Under the pieces are notes generated by a model. That model did no database searches. It saw only the letters and a program-made list of their open reading frames with translations, and had not been told where the DNA came from. The position numbers were made by a program, and so were the translations under genes. Positions 1 to 11,823 of a stretch of DNA of 64,000 nt are shown here, piece after piece (position 1 is the first letter of the stretch; every line of letters begins with the position of its first letter). Origin of the DNA: Isoetes taiwanensis (taxonomy: Eukaryota > Streptophyta > Lycopodiopsida > Isoetales > Isoetaceae); assembly GCA_021234155.1 (NCBI GenBank), contig JAJEKV010000011.1:3717069-3781068 (forward strand), in the 5' to 3' direction.

Positions 1-1226
1 TTAGAATATGTAGCAAAATAACTGGGGGTTCCAGGGGGATCTGGTATAGATGTAACAAAAATAATTTCTGAAACCATAGACCATATATTCCTAAAACAAC
101 TGAATGGGTTGTTATAAAAAAAAATATAGATTCAAGATAAAAGATAATTACATTAGCTTACAGAATATATTGATTAAAGTAGTTTTTATTAAGACATTGA
201 GTTATTTTGATAGAGGTTCGAGCCCCCGTTATTTCGTATTTGATAGAGGTTTGCATGCGATCTGGGTCATAGGATCGACGAATCCGACGATTGTGGTAGT
301 CCAGGGTGCATCTTGTTTAGAATATGTAGCAAAATAACAGGGGGATTCCAGGGGGATCTGGTATAGATGTAACAAAAACAATTCTTGTAATAGAGGTTCG
401 AGCCCCCGTTATTTCGTATTTGATAGAGGTTTGCATACGATCTGGGTCGTAGGATCGACGAATCCGACGATTGTGGTAGTCCAGGGTGCATCTCGTTTAG
501 AATATGTAGCAAAATAACTGGGGTTCTAGGGGGATCTAGTATAGATGTAATAAAAACAATTCCTGAAACCATAGACCATATATTCCTAAAACAATTGAAT
601 GGGTTGTTATAAAAAAAAAACATAGATTCAAGATAAAAGATAATCACATTAGCTTACAGGATAAACGAGAGGTGCCCAGAGGCTCCAACATACGATCTGG
701 GTCGTAGGATCGACGAATCCGATGATTGTGGTAGTCCAGGGTGCATCTCGTTTAGTATATGTAGCAAAATAACAGGGGGTTCCAGGGGAATCTGGTATAG
801 ATGTAACAAAAACAATTCTTGAAACCATAGACCATATATTCCTAAAACAATTGAATGGGTTGTTATAAAAAAAAAAATATAGATTCAAGATAAAAGATAA
901 TCACATTAGCTTACAGGATATATTGGTTAAAGTAGTTTTATTAAGACATTGAGTTATTTTGATAGAGGTTCGAGCCCCCGTATTTCATATTCTAAAATCT
1001 TAGGCAAAGCATATAGAGGTTTGATATTCTCTCAAGAGGCTCCAACATACGATCTGGTTCGTAGGATCGACGAATCCGACGATTGTGGTAGTCCAGGATG
1101 CATCTCGTTTAGAATATGTAGCAAAATAACAGGGGTTCTAGGGGGATCTGGTATAGATGTAACAAAAACAATTCCTGAAACCATAGGCCATATATTCCTA
1201 AAACAATTAAATGGGTAGTTATAAAA
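1..1226. repeat. Irregular tandem array, about 300-bp unit
   Basis: The same blocks recur four to five times in direct orientation. A block containing gaatccgacgattgtggtag starts near 281, 461, 715 and 1073. A block ending in tgggttgttataaaa recurs near 105, 600, 857 and, diverged, 1212. A block with gaggttcgagcccccg is at about 213, 393 and 965. Spacing varies (about 180, 250 and 360 bp), so units carry internal deletions. The ggttcgagccc motif resembles a tRNA B box, but no A box or cloverleaf was found. The array probably continues left of the window. No coding potential is evident. Confidence 0.85.
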
Positions 1227-1281
1227 ACAAGGTGCTGTGCACGGAGGGTTGCCCTCCATGGCCGGAGGGTGAAGTGGCTTG
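1226..1281. repeat. Dispersed 56-bp block, copy 1
   Basis: The stretch starting aacaaggtgctgtgcacgg and running through gccctccatggccggagggtgaagtggctt is almost identical to 22831-22886. It joins the right end of the tandem array directly. It contains a short inverted repeat (ggagggttgccctcc). It may be the end of a small dispersed element; type unknown. Confidence 0.6.
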
Positions 1282-2698
1282 GGAACAGTTTGACAACCAC
1301 AGTACCACCCTATCATTCCCTGCCCTCTTGTTACTCCAAGAGTACACATTAGAAGAAGAAGGGGTGTTTGTTGTCTCCATTGTGCGTTTAATCTGTCAAA
1401 ATATTATGTGATGAGACATGCCTGTATCAATTTTCTCTTGGTCTGGCCCACATTCTATGTAGTCAAGTACATAACTACATAACCAGTAAATATTCTTAAT
1501 ACTTTCCCATCATTTTTTTGCATATGTTGGCTAATATTTGTAGAACATTTTTTTTGACATTATATTTTTTACAACAAGTAATTGCCCAATATTTAATGCG
1601 TAACACTTATTAATATTTCGAGAACTATGTTTCAACATTGCGAACCAGGATTGCATAACATATATGCAAGTAACATTTGTCAATGTTTGCTAAGTATTTG
1701 CCATGATCTACCCATGCATAGCTATCATTGAAAGTAAACCCAATCTAAGAAATAGCATTCTGCCCATTGACAGTCGCCAAGTACCTAGTATCAAAAAATT
1801 ATTGTGCAACTTTTAAGCTATCCTTACTCTATGATGTGAATATCATGTTCAAGCAAAACGATAATAGAATTAGCCCCTTCCCGTTCCAACAGAAAAAAAA
1901 AGGAAGGAAGAAGAGACGCATAGCATGATGGGTTGCTTCTTATTTCTACATCAATCAAATTCAACATCAATAAAATGATGACCACCTTTTAAGAGAAACA
2001 TTTGTACAAATATTTTAGCAAGATAGAAGCAAAAGTCACTCCATTCGGCAAGCTTAAATTGAAAAGGCAAGCTAAATTTGAATTAAACTGGAAGAGTCGA
2101 GCTATAGCTGAAGAAGCCAAAGTCAATCAAGAATAGTACTTGATGCATGTGTTAAGTCGAGAAAGTACATGATAACAACATCCATGCAACCTACCAAGTA
2201 GTTCCACAACGTCTAACGCTACGCAAAGGCCACGTTAACTTACATGGTCATATTTAAAAAAATTCAAGCGTCGCACATTTACCTAGTTCTCAATTGCTAC
2301 CATCTGCTAGCATTCTAAATTAATTTAAGTGTTGCAATTGAATCCGAAACCCAAAAGACAATAGTGGTTGCAACTTTGCATTGCCACTAAAATCAAGACC
2401 CAAAAAACAATAGCGATATATTATTGAAATTGCTTGCAACAAAAGTTCAAATCCAACGTGGTTATGGTTTTTTCTCATTAGTTTCGAAGTGAAGTGCTTA
2501 GCTTAGTTTTTCATTGCTAGTAGCAGTTAATATGCTTGTGACTCATTCAAAGGGTAACGAAACAATAGGTCTTTACATGTGCACCCACTGTACATGTAAA
2601 CACACAACATGAAAATGATATCATAGAATTATAGAATTATGCCATTCCCATGGGGTAGTGTAGGGGACACCTCTTGAGTGTGTATTAGCAAACATGTT
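1282..2698. other. Anonymous AT-rich DNA
   Basis: No ORF, exon-like block, terminal repeat or RNA gene that I can support was seen in this stretch. Confidence 0.5.
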
Positions 2699-2782
2699 TG
2701 AGGTGTTTATTCACACCAGTTGACCAATGACATGAGGTGCTGAGGTGTTTATTCACACCAGTTGACCAATGACATGAGGTGC
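2699..2782. repeat. Perfect 42-bp tandem duplication
   Basis: The 42-bp unit beginning tgaggtgtttattcacacca occurs twice head to tail (2699-2740 and 2741-2782) without a visible difference, so the duplication is recent. No function is apparent. Confidence 0.9.
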
Positions 2783-3092
2783 TTAGTCATGGTAAGTGAC
2801 TTAGTAAATGAATATTAGCCAACTTGCATAACATTTTAGATTATGTTGTGTGTTTCTGCATGATTTCAGCATGTGTATTTCAGGCATGATGTTCAGTAAA
2901 TTAAAACCCGTGTGGTCCAAAGCACTGTGGAGTTTTAAGCCCATCTGTTCAACTAATAAATTTGTGTTGTCTTAACCAACAAATTATTAACATGTTGCTT
3001 TAGTTTTATGCAATGTTGGAAGTAGAAATGCATAAATATTGTATGGATGTATAAGGCAATTTTAAGAAAATGGCTACCATCTGAAGGACAAC

Positions 3093-3281
3093 TTACGCAA
3101 TCCCTCGAGTGGCAAGGTCAATGTGCACATGGAAGCCTGTGATCGTCCAACTATAAGTGCAGTGATCTGCTCCATCTCCATTGCAGAGGGCAAAGCCTAC
3201 ATCTATAACTGTCATTGTTATTGGAAACACAGTTGTGCTCTTTAGTTTCATCTTTGTTCTTTTCATGTTCCATTTTCTCAA
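3093..3281 (-). CDS. Possible exon of unrecognised gene
   Basis: On the minus strand an open stretch encodes a peptide with the segment GADHCTYSWTITGFHVHIDL and is followed by a strong splice-donor-like sequence (gtaagttg) right after the RGIA residues. I do not recognise the protein. A second open stretch at about 3530-3690 on the same strand, with the segment EFVIVGAHTGAVLDIRPEML followed by gtatg, may belong to the same gene. Neither has been linked to a known family, and both lie in a locally duplicated region, so they could be relics or chance ORFs. Confidence 0.25.
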   Translation of the reverse strand: MRKWNMKRTKMKLKSTTVFPITMTVIDVGFALCNGDGADHCTYSWTITGFHVHIDLATRGIA

Positions 3282-3968
3282 AAAATGGCATGTCCAAGAT
3301 AACAGAGAAAACCAAGTTGCCTGAACCTTAAATCACCACTTATTCTTATCAATGAGCAGAATGAGACAATCACTGAGCATAAACATGCCCAGACGTGGCA
3401 ATATAGATTAACATGGCAAGTCAAAACTAAGAATATCTGAGCAAAAGATACATAAATAACCTCCACAAGACCGACTCCCATGAGTAGAATTTCAACCATA
3501 CCGGACGCATTGAAAATTGAAGAGACAGACATACCAGCATTTCTGGGCGGATGTCCAACACAGCACCTGTATGAGCTCCAACAATCACAAACTCCGATTT
3601 CATATGCTGAAATGAAGGCCTACCATTGATTGCATTTGCTTCTTTCCTACTAAGCTGCCTTCGCCAACTGTTATGAAAGCAAGATGCAGAGGGCAAGACC
3701 TACATCTATAACTATCATTGTTACTGAAAACACAGTTGTTGGCTCTTTTAAGGTGCCATTTTCTCAAAAACTGACTTGTCCAAGATAACAGAGAAAACCG
3801 AGTTGCCTGAACCCGAAATCACCACTTGTTCTTATCAATCAACAGAATGAGACAACCACTAAGCATAAACGTGCCCACATGTGGCAATGTAGATTAACAT
3901 GGCAAGTCAAAACTGAGAATATCTGAGCAAAATATACAAAAATAATATCCAAAAGACCGACTCCCATG
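3183..3968. repeat. Diverged tandem duplication, about 490-500 bp
   Basis: Sequence from gcagagggcaaagcctacat (3183) onward is repeated from gcagagggcaagacctacat (3686). Matching blocks, including the stretch gtccaagataacagagaaaa, run to about 3483 and 3968 with scattered substitutions and indels. The middle of the first unit (about 3484-3685) has no partner. The duplication carries part of the possible minus-strand gene. Confidence 0.8.
3530..3690 (-). CDS. Possible exon of unrecognised gene
   Basis: The minus-strand open stretch includes RRQLSRKEANAINGRPSFQ followed by EFVIVGAHTGAVLDIRPEML and then a gtatg donor-like site. The composition looks protein-like rather than random, but I cannot assign a family. 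It lies between the two copies of the 3.2-4.0 kb duplication and upstream, in minus-strand sense, of the other candidate exon at 3093-3281. Confidence 0.25.
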
Positions 3969-5866
3969 CCAAATAATTGTTCCCCAATCAAATTAATAGC
4001 TTCTATTATGTGTATCCCATTTTTGACGCTTGTTTGCCAACGAATTTTGCATGTTCTCAAGTCAAATATCTTGATTTCTCCATTGAAATAACCTGCAAGT
4101 TGACATGTTTACTGTGGTCTACTTTGTGATTATATTTCAGAGATGAGAGCAATGTATGCCCTAATCGATTTCTTCCTTTGGTGCGGTCGGAGCTCGTTAT
4201 TCCGCGAGCAGGTCCTCGAGCTAGAGGGAACCTTCCGAGCTAGACTAGAGCTAGGGAGAATCTTGATGACCGAGCTAGAATGGCATGAGAAAACAAAATT
4301 ACAGCTCCAATTGTCTCGCCCATTTGTTAAAACAAATCATAGAAACAGACCAATCAGCCAAATCTGAGATCCAATCGTTCCACATCAAAGCACTGGCAGA
4401 AAAGAACAATGCAGTCAGAGGTCATTGTTAAGCAATACATGGTCAGTTAAAGATGTTAAAAATCTACAACAAGATTCAAGCAACAAAAGAAAAGAACAAA
4501 GCGCTTCTTTGGAAAGATTGGGGCGATACCACATCGAGAATCTCGTGAGAAACAACGCCCAAAACTTAGCATAACAATGAAATATTTGCTAGCATAGTTT
4601 GTCCAAGCCTATGCTATTATCGATTCGTATTGACTTGGTAGCCATACATACCGAGCTTCCTTCAAAGAATGATTCTACAGAGCTTATTAGCCCGGATGCT
4701 AATAGGCGATCATGTATCAATACCACATTATAACATCGGCACATAAGGAATTAGTATTGCAAACACCTTAGCTTTAGAACTTAACCGTGAGATGTGTTAG
4801 CTTTAAGGCCATCACATCTATGGTCTTAAAATTTCTAGGCTATTCATTGTGGTGGGTCAATGCCTCTAAAATAACTTGGCGTTTAATTCCTTAACCAGTT
4901 CGATCAATCTACATATATAGAGCATGGTGCTAAAGCTCAACATTACGTCAAATGGCATGATTCATTATTATAATGAACTTCTAAATGATCTAAAACTAAT
5001 CAGCATCACATGCGGTTAGGATATCCACCTTCTTGATTACACGACCATCATAATGAATGTACACTTAAGTCCGGTGAGGCAAAGGGCAACCGAGAAAAAC
5101 CAATTAAAACAAGTAAGAATTGGAAGACAGAGCCACATTTGACTTGCATCATCTAGATGTATCGAGAAAACCATATGGACACATATTCGGGGAAGATTAA
5201 GCGAGCGTGAATGAGTCGGTGCGAATACCGAGCAACATGAGTTCTTTCAAGAGATAGTTAGCGGATCATCAATTCGATACTCGCCAAACACGGATTTGGT
5301 GGTGGTTAATCGCATCCAATTCAGGAACTTAGTGAACATGAAAATGTAAAAACCACATCAATAAATCCTATCAAACATCTATTCTCATACTCATGCGGTT
5401 TAACAATCAAACACACTTTAATGCATTTTACCATCATCAATCAAACCCATTTACCTAGCCCTCTTCAACATCCTGCATCTTAATAGTTCTATTAGCCATG
5501 TCAATATTCCTCAAGCTTTAGTTCTGTTAGTCATGTCTACGTTTTCTCAAGCTTTAGCTTCCCGACGGTTTTACTGATCCTTACGGATTGAACTACAGCT
5601 GACCTAAATGCGCAGATATGGCAATTATGGTAATATAGAAGCTTTGACATGCACGTAGCTCTGGCTCCTGGAATAAGCTTTCAACCCTAGTCAGAAAGCT
5701 CTTGGAATAAGCTTGCCATAGCCAAAAAGCTCGAACCCTAATCAGAAAGCTTTAACCCTACTTCCAATTAAGAGGAACAACTATCATATCACCATACCTT
5801 AGATATTCGCTTCCTTCTCGTTGCTTTCCTTGGTTCCCAGAGGTTAAGACAGAGTCTGCAAAGAGC
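3969..5866. other. Anonymous DNA
   Basis: There are short ORFs only, none with recognisable protein similarity. No terminal repeats or RNA genes were noticed. Confidence 0.45.
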
Positions 5867-5980
5867 ACAATCACTATTACTACATTGTGTAGGTCAAGTA
5901 AACAGCCTGACAAAAAGAGAGAAACAATCACTATTACGACATTGTCTAGGCCAAGCAAACAGCCTGACAAAAAGAGGGAA
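5867..5980. repeat. 57-bp tandem duplication
   Basis: Two head-to-tail units start with acaatcactatta (5867 and 5924). Both run through cagcctgacaaaaagag, with five or so substitutions between them. Confidence 0.85.
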
Positions 5981-8251
5981 AAGAAGGACGATGCATGACA
6001 TTTCTTCTCCGAATTCCAAGAGACATTACATGAAAGATTAATTCTCAAACAAACGCCTATTAAACATCTCGACGAGGTTTGACAATCAAACAGCTTTTAA
6101 GGCATTTTATCAATCAAACCCATTTACCCTAGCCCTCTTCAACACCCTGCCAAAAAAAAAAAAACACAGAGATAGAGCAACAACAGGACTTAGATAAATT
6201 AAGAACTATCACAACCCGTACAAAATAGAAGATCCAAAGGAAATTGACCTGAGACGTAAAAGCCAGCTTCACACCAAAGTAAAGGCTAGATACAACACCA
6301 AATTGAACGTGAAATAGAAACAAATGCCGTAAAATGAGATCCAATGAGAAATCCAAACACTGCATTCCTGTGGCAAATTGGAGTCAACAAATACATTTCG
6401 CGACCTCAGTAGCCTGATTTTCGCCGCCCGGACAAAAGTCCATCTTACGCCCATGCCGAAATCATCTTCACCACTTCCATTTCCAGAACATTCGCCATTG
6501 TGCATCTAGCATACCTCCAGCCGATTGATATAAAGCTAAGTCGAACCTCTAACCAATTCAACAAAAAGAATTCGAAGTATTTCGACCTTAACTCTTCCAC
6601 ACCGCCAGAGCCTTGATGTGTATCGCGCACTTCTTCTCGAGCTAGTATCAAAAAGCCGGCAAGAAATAGATAGCTTTTAGAAGGACCATCGCTACGGACG
6701 ATAAAAAGATCGTGGGGACCTGAAAAGCGGTCTCTATGCTTGAGAGGCATTAGGAAAATAAAATATGTTCGGGTCTTGTAGTCTACATAGTGCATATAAA
6801 AGAAATCTGAGAGACATTCTCATGTAAACCTACAAAGGAAAAACCATTTTAGAAGGGAAAACCCTTACCGTCAAGAATAGCCTAAAGTTCAGCTCTGACA
6901 CTGAGAAATTCAGTCTTTGTAGCCGACCAAGCCATGTCTTTGTGGCTGACGAATCAATCACCTGCCATAAGCTCCAGCAAATTTGGGCTCACGGAACTCT
7001 GCATCCAGGCTGCCATTTATAGCATTGAGGCCAGACAGAGTAAGAAGAGCACTGGCTTTGGTTATAAACATAACCTATGGTCCCCGTTTCCAAAACTCCT
7101 TAGAATGAATGAAATGGTACCAGTATTTGGAGACGAGAGAAAATCGAGCCACATCATTCGGAATACCAAAATTACCCTAGGGACCAAGTTACACGGTCAG
7201 TTTTGCAAAAAAACGACACACTTACGCCCTACATTGCAGTATTCAACAGCCACCTCCTAGGCCAATTGACTACGAGTGTGCTGGACATGAGATAGTTTGG
7301 CGCTTCTTCGAGAAGGGGTGGCCTTCTGGCCACAAAACTTGGTCCCTAGGGCAATGTTGATGTTCTGAGTCCATTGGCAGAGCCGAATCACGGTTCCGGA
7401 GAGGGGAAGTTGCCCTCCGTCGCCAGGGCCTTCGGGAGAGGACTTTTGGGGCAAGCTGCTTCCGGGTGGTTTTTAGGGTCCGTGCTCTGGCGTCAACACC
7501 CCCCCTCTACGTCAAGACACAGCGCAAGGTCCTAGTCGAATCTGACAAGGATAGAGTCTCCGAAACGTAAACCCTATGAGTTGCCAGGTTCTAGCAGGGT
7601 TTGCATTTTGGGTGCCGAGTTTTGGTCTTTTGCACTTGGGACGTGGCCAATCACATGCAGTTGAGAACGCGAAGCAAGGGGAACTGACGGAATGGAGTTT
7701 GGACCTGTACTCCTCCCGTTGTGGCAGTTAGAAGTCAAGGGCCGCTTTTGCAGTAGCAAGACATTCGTAAATTCGTAATTAATGCATAGTACGGACTTAA
7801 ATTCTGATTTTTTGTCAGCTAGCTTCCTAAGTCATCGCCAACATACAGGCATGTTGAGATAAACTACATCTTCGCATGTTGGTAGGGTATTAGTTCTCAT
7901 AGCAGGGGACAAAATTAAAAAAAAATATATATATATATATGTCGTCGTAACAAACGAACACGTAGCTACATATACTATTGGTGGAAACCTAACCTTTTTA
8001 AATCTAACAAAATAAAATTTTAAGATAAACTACATCTTTGCATGTTGGTAAGGTATTAGTTATTATAGCAGGTAAGGTATTACTAGTTATCATCATCGTA
8101 TTATATACCTCATAGCTCAACGGATGTACCACAAAACATTGAACATTCTCATGGTGGTATATTTCATAACTTTAACGGGTGTAACAAGTCAAATATTCCC
8201 CTATCCAGTTAAATAAACCCATGTATCAAGTGTACATGCATTCTATACTAT

Positions 8252-8255
<4 letters not shown>
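5981..8255. other. Anonymous DNA, GC-richer near 7.3-7.75 kb
   Basis: ORFs of up to 116 codons occur (for example minus strand 6445-6795), but none shows a recognisable domain. A short (TA)n run is at about 7927-7940. Nothing else is supportable. Confidence 0.4.

Positions 8256-8295
<40 letters not shown>
8256..8295. repeat. Poly-T tract, 40 bp
   Basis: There is an uninterrupted run of T at the left edge of the duplicated segment. A comparable T-rich tract (about 14134-14170) precedes the second copy, so the tract is part of the duplicated unit. Confidence 0.95.
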
Positions 8296-9199
8296 CTGTA
8301 TAGACATTTTCTTTAAACTTGATGTGGCAAATAAGTGGTAAAAGAACCACCCGTGGATGATTCTAAATATGCATGCCAGGGGTGACTGGTGATATATTTA
8401 AAAATATGATCCAGTCTACACCAAAAAAGAATAGGCAAAAGCTTAATTCTGTCTTATCTCTAGGAATGGTGATTAGAGGTGAAACAACCCCCCTAAATGA
8501 CGCGCAATGAATTCACTAGGACTGGATTAGACTGCCGATGAAATTTATGACGAAGTTTAAGATTCTGACCTAAACAGTATGGCAGTTCCTCGAGTTGATA
8601 AAGGACTTGGCAGGTCACATATGACCAAAAATATCTTCTAAGATTGTGGCGGGTAACTGGATCATGGGTTTTAATTCAGATGGCTGGACTGATAGCCATA
8701 GCTCTGAGGATGAGTTTTCACCAGACGGAGAGACGGAGAGGGAGCTTCTTTGGTGCAAAAACTCTGAAAAACTTGAGCAACTAAGTATGAATAGGAGAGG
8801 AGGCGGTCGGAGCTTTGACTCCAAAAGAAGTTTCGATGATAGCAGAGGTGGATACAATGCTGAAAGAGGCGGAGGTTTTAACCGAAACCCAGGAGGTTAC
8901 TTCAGGAACAGCAATAATGAGCAATATGTTCCCGAGACACAACAAAATGAGGATGATATTGATTCGGAAAACGAAGATCTACAGGTAAAAAAGAAGATCT
9001 ACTGGTAAAATGAATTACCAAGAAAATGCATAAAGGAGCAGTCCACAAGCTGGACAGATTTGCTGTCATATATTTGTATTAATCTATACGTTGATTATTT
9101 TACTATCATACATCTGAATTATTTTGACTGTACATTTTTAGTAGATAGTTTAATATCAAGAGCAAAGGGTACATTAGGTGAAGGGTTAAGAGCCAAGAA
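8296..9199. repeat. Tandem duplication, unit 1 left half
   Basis: This 904-bp stretch matches 14175-15082 nearly base for base, with about 1-2 percent differences by eye. It breaks off at agccaagaa exactly where the Helitron begins. In the second copy the sequence continues directly into the block that here lies beyond the Helitron (13451 onward). Confidence 0.95.
8640..8988 (+). CDS. Exon of unrecognised Gly/Arg/Asn-rich protein, copy 1
   Basis: The open stretch encodes an acidic, serine-rich first part (SSEDEFSPDGETERE), then an RGG-like part (NRRGGGRSFDSKRSFDDSRG, GGGFNRNPGG), then an acidic tail ending NEDLQ at a donor-like cag/gtaaaa. No ATG is required: the left edge behaves like an internal exon boundary. 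RGG-type tails are common in RNA-binding proteins and DEAD-box helicases, but no helicase motif is present, so the family stays unknown. An almost identical copy lies at 14523-14871. The next exon in phase may be at 15857 (DEEEAQADNIEF). Confidence 0.5.
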
Positions 9200-9514
9200 T
9201 CTTATATTATAATGTCATTGTGTAAGTGTTGGACCCAGCCCTAATTTTAACGGCCCAGATTCGACCAAACCAATGGGGACGATGATGCCACGTCACAAAG
9301 TTTTGAGTTTTTTTTAGGGTTCGCGAGGGCGTGCTGCATTCCTCCAGTGGTATCCACATGCACGCCACAGGTGGAACGGCCTGCTAGATTCTAATCACAG
9401 ATTCAAGCAGCACCTTTGAAGAAACTACAAGAAATACTAGGTTGTTGGATAACAGTTTTACAAGCGGGTTGGATGTTAACGTAGAAAGAGATAGAAAGAA
9501 TTTAGATATCTTAG

Positions 9515-9794
9515 CAGCTTATGACGATCTATATCATCTTCAAATTCTTCGTCATTGAATTCCTTTACAAGGCCCGCATTCCCTTTGCCAAAATTGGGAG
9601 TCAGGAAGAAGAAGAAAGGCCTCAGGATTGGGTATGCGAGAGATGCTGAGGAGTATGAAGAAAATGGGCACATGAAACAATCTTCACACGGACCTCAGTT
9701 GGAAGATGCAAATAAAGATTCTTGGACGCTTCTTTGGGTCCAAGCGGATCTAAAAATCAATGCAGATTTTAGAACCATAGCAAGTAGTACATAG
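9515..9794 (+). pseudogene. Captured gene fragment in Helitron, unrecognised
   Basis: The open stretch contains NSFTRPAFPLPKLGVRKKKK, then GLRIGYARDAEEYEENGHMK. The composition is protein-like with a basic patch. It lies inside the Helitron and in its sense orientation. I cannot name the source gene. Confidence 0.3.
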
Positions 9795-10148
9795 TGAATT
9801 AAGCAACCCAAATGAAGTAGTTGAAATGCCGATATTGTTACCCAAGTAGAAGCTAACTATGAGCATGAGTCCGCTCAGGATAAAAATTGTACAATTCAAT
9901 CGAGGGTCATGATGGCATGAAAGGGACATAAGCCATCACCATCGATGAAGCAAATTGTACAAAACCCGGATAGCGCGATCTTAAACCGGGCGATGTTGAT
10001 AAGATCGAAAGTATGGAGATAAAAAGGTCTTTGAATGTCAAGTTAGATCTTCGATGAAGTTGAACTAAAGCGTGATGACTCAGCCGAGGCCAAGCAAGAC
10101 AGAATATAGATGAGAGATCGAGCGAAGCAATGAATAGGAGATTGCAGA

Positions 10149-10510
10149 TTGCCAAGGCGAGTTAGATATCAAATTGAAAATCTCCAAACAAAAGCTGCAG
10201 AGAGGCATCCGTTCTGCGTAAATCCCTCGGCACAACTAAAGGCGTCGAGTACAGAAAAAGTTTCAAATGCGTGCGCTTTCCGGAGGAAGGAGTTGGAATC
10301 GAGCTTCGAGGCGGCATGTGAAAGGGGCGACTTTGAGACAGCGACTATCAAATTGAGTGATCAGATTCTAGAAGCCAGAAGGCTATAGAGCGGCGAAGCA
10401 TCATTAAAAGATCTTTGAAATTAGTCTGCGACTTCAAAGCATTTTCAACTTTGCAAGAGATTTTGATGAAACAGATATTTGTTGAGGAAGAGGGAGAGCA
10501 CATGTTTGCG
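10149..10510 (+). pseudogene. Captured gene fragments in Helitron, unrecognised
   Basis: One stretch encodes FRRKELESSFEAACERGDFE up to a stop at 10386-10388. A second (about 10428-10510) encodes FSTLQEILMKQIFVEEEGEH and ends at a donor-like cag/gtataa. The two could be adjacent pieces of one source gene, split by stops. The source is unknown. Confidence 0.3.
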
Positions 10511-11348
10511 GTACTACAACAGGTATAATAGATCTCCATGTTTTTCTGCTTTGCCTCTTCTCTTTGGGTGCGATGAGAAAGAAAAGTTGCTAAATGATTT
10601 ATCTTTAATTTTCTTATCAAGGATTCTTTCTATATCATTAAGATTTTGTTTGCCCGCCAAATTAGGATCAATGGCCATATTACCTTGGTTTGAGAGACCT
10701 TATATGATATGTGTTCTCGGATGAATGGCATAAGCAATTCTTCACCAAATGGAACTTATTAGTTTACGTTTCATGTTAACAAACAATAATCATATGCAAG
10801 CTTTGTGTAAAATGTGGTTAAAAACCTTGATTATTTGAGGCACACCGGGTTAGGATGTTGTGGTTCATTATGTACAGTGATGATGAGACTCTTGCATTTT
10901 TCTAGGATTGACTCAGATTTACCATCATATTTTAGCTCGATCTTTGTTTCATTGTCCCTCTTGGGTTGTATTTCATGAAGTCAAATATAGTGAGTCCCTT
11001 AGGTTAAATGCCCTGTTTAACAATTTAAGCATTTGAAATCAAATAGAAATGTTCCAACATCATATTTGTCAATAGCATCTCTTCACTGAGGTCTCAAGGA
11101 TATGGCATTTGAAAAATAAAAGCGCCAGGTCAGAAGGTAAGCCAGTAAAGAAGTCTTGGTTATAAGATGACATAGTCTTGTGGTCTGCAAGTGTAGAATT
11201 GCTAACACGTTAGTTTTTCCATAAAGTTTTCCAAGAGAGTTTTCTTAATTGCCTTTGCATTCGAGGACAATAATGCCAGCATGGTTGATGGCACAAAGCC
11301 AAGAACAAAACCTATTACTGGACATTTTATTTTTGAATCAAAGAAGAA

Positions 11349-11823
11349 ATGCTCTGCCGTACTCTATTCATTGATGATAATCTCGCCACAGAATTTATTG
11401 TTCATGGCTCATTCCCTGCCATCAGCACAGTTGGAAGCCGAGATGTGGAGCATTTCATGAATGGCATCTCGATGTCAAATATACCATCTACAGCTCATAT
11501 TGATTCCCTTGTGGAGGGTAAGAGCTCATGGGAAAACCACCAAGAAGAAGTTAGATGGACCTGTGGTGGATTCTTTTCTACAATATACACAAGCTGGTGA
11601 ACTTTTTAGTGCCACCATACGTGGAAGACGGCCAGCACCAGTAAGTATTGTAGTAGAAATTCTCCGGCTATTAAAAGTCATACGCTATTACCTTTAAGAC
11701 ATGATTTTTTTTTGTTCTTTGTTGCGAGGCGGGAGCAACAATTACCGATTAGATGGATATTTTGTGAGGGCAGTTATCGAGCAAGCGGCAAGTAATCCGG
11801 ATGGTACCAAAGTGAGGTAGATT
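11349..11823 (+). pseudogene. Captured gene fragments in Helitron, unrecognised
   Basis: One frame reads TEFIVHGSFPAISTVGSRDV and SNIPSTAHIDSLVEG. The coding signal then seems to shift frame to LDGPVVDSFLQYTQAGELFS followed by a gtaag donor-like site at 11642. A further open piece (about 11727-11823) reads NNYRLDGYFVRAVIEQAASN. The series of short exon-like blocks in one orientation suggests one multi-exon source gene, not identified. Confidence 0.35.

Noticed and set aside
205-235. tRNA gene suggested by ggttcgagccc
   Set aside because: Only a B-box-like motif. No A box, acceptor stem or anticodon arm could be drawn, and it repeats within the array.
6445-6795. 116-codon minus ORF
   Set aside because: No recognisable domain, no homology pattern, and overlapping ORFs in other frames of similar length. 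Treated as chance.
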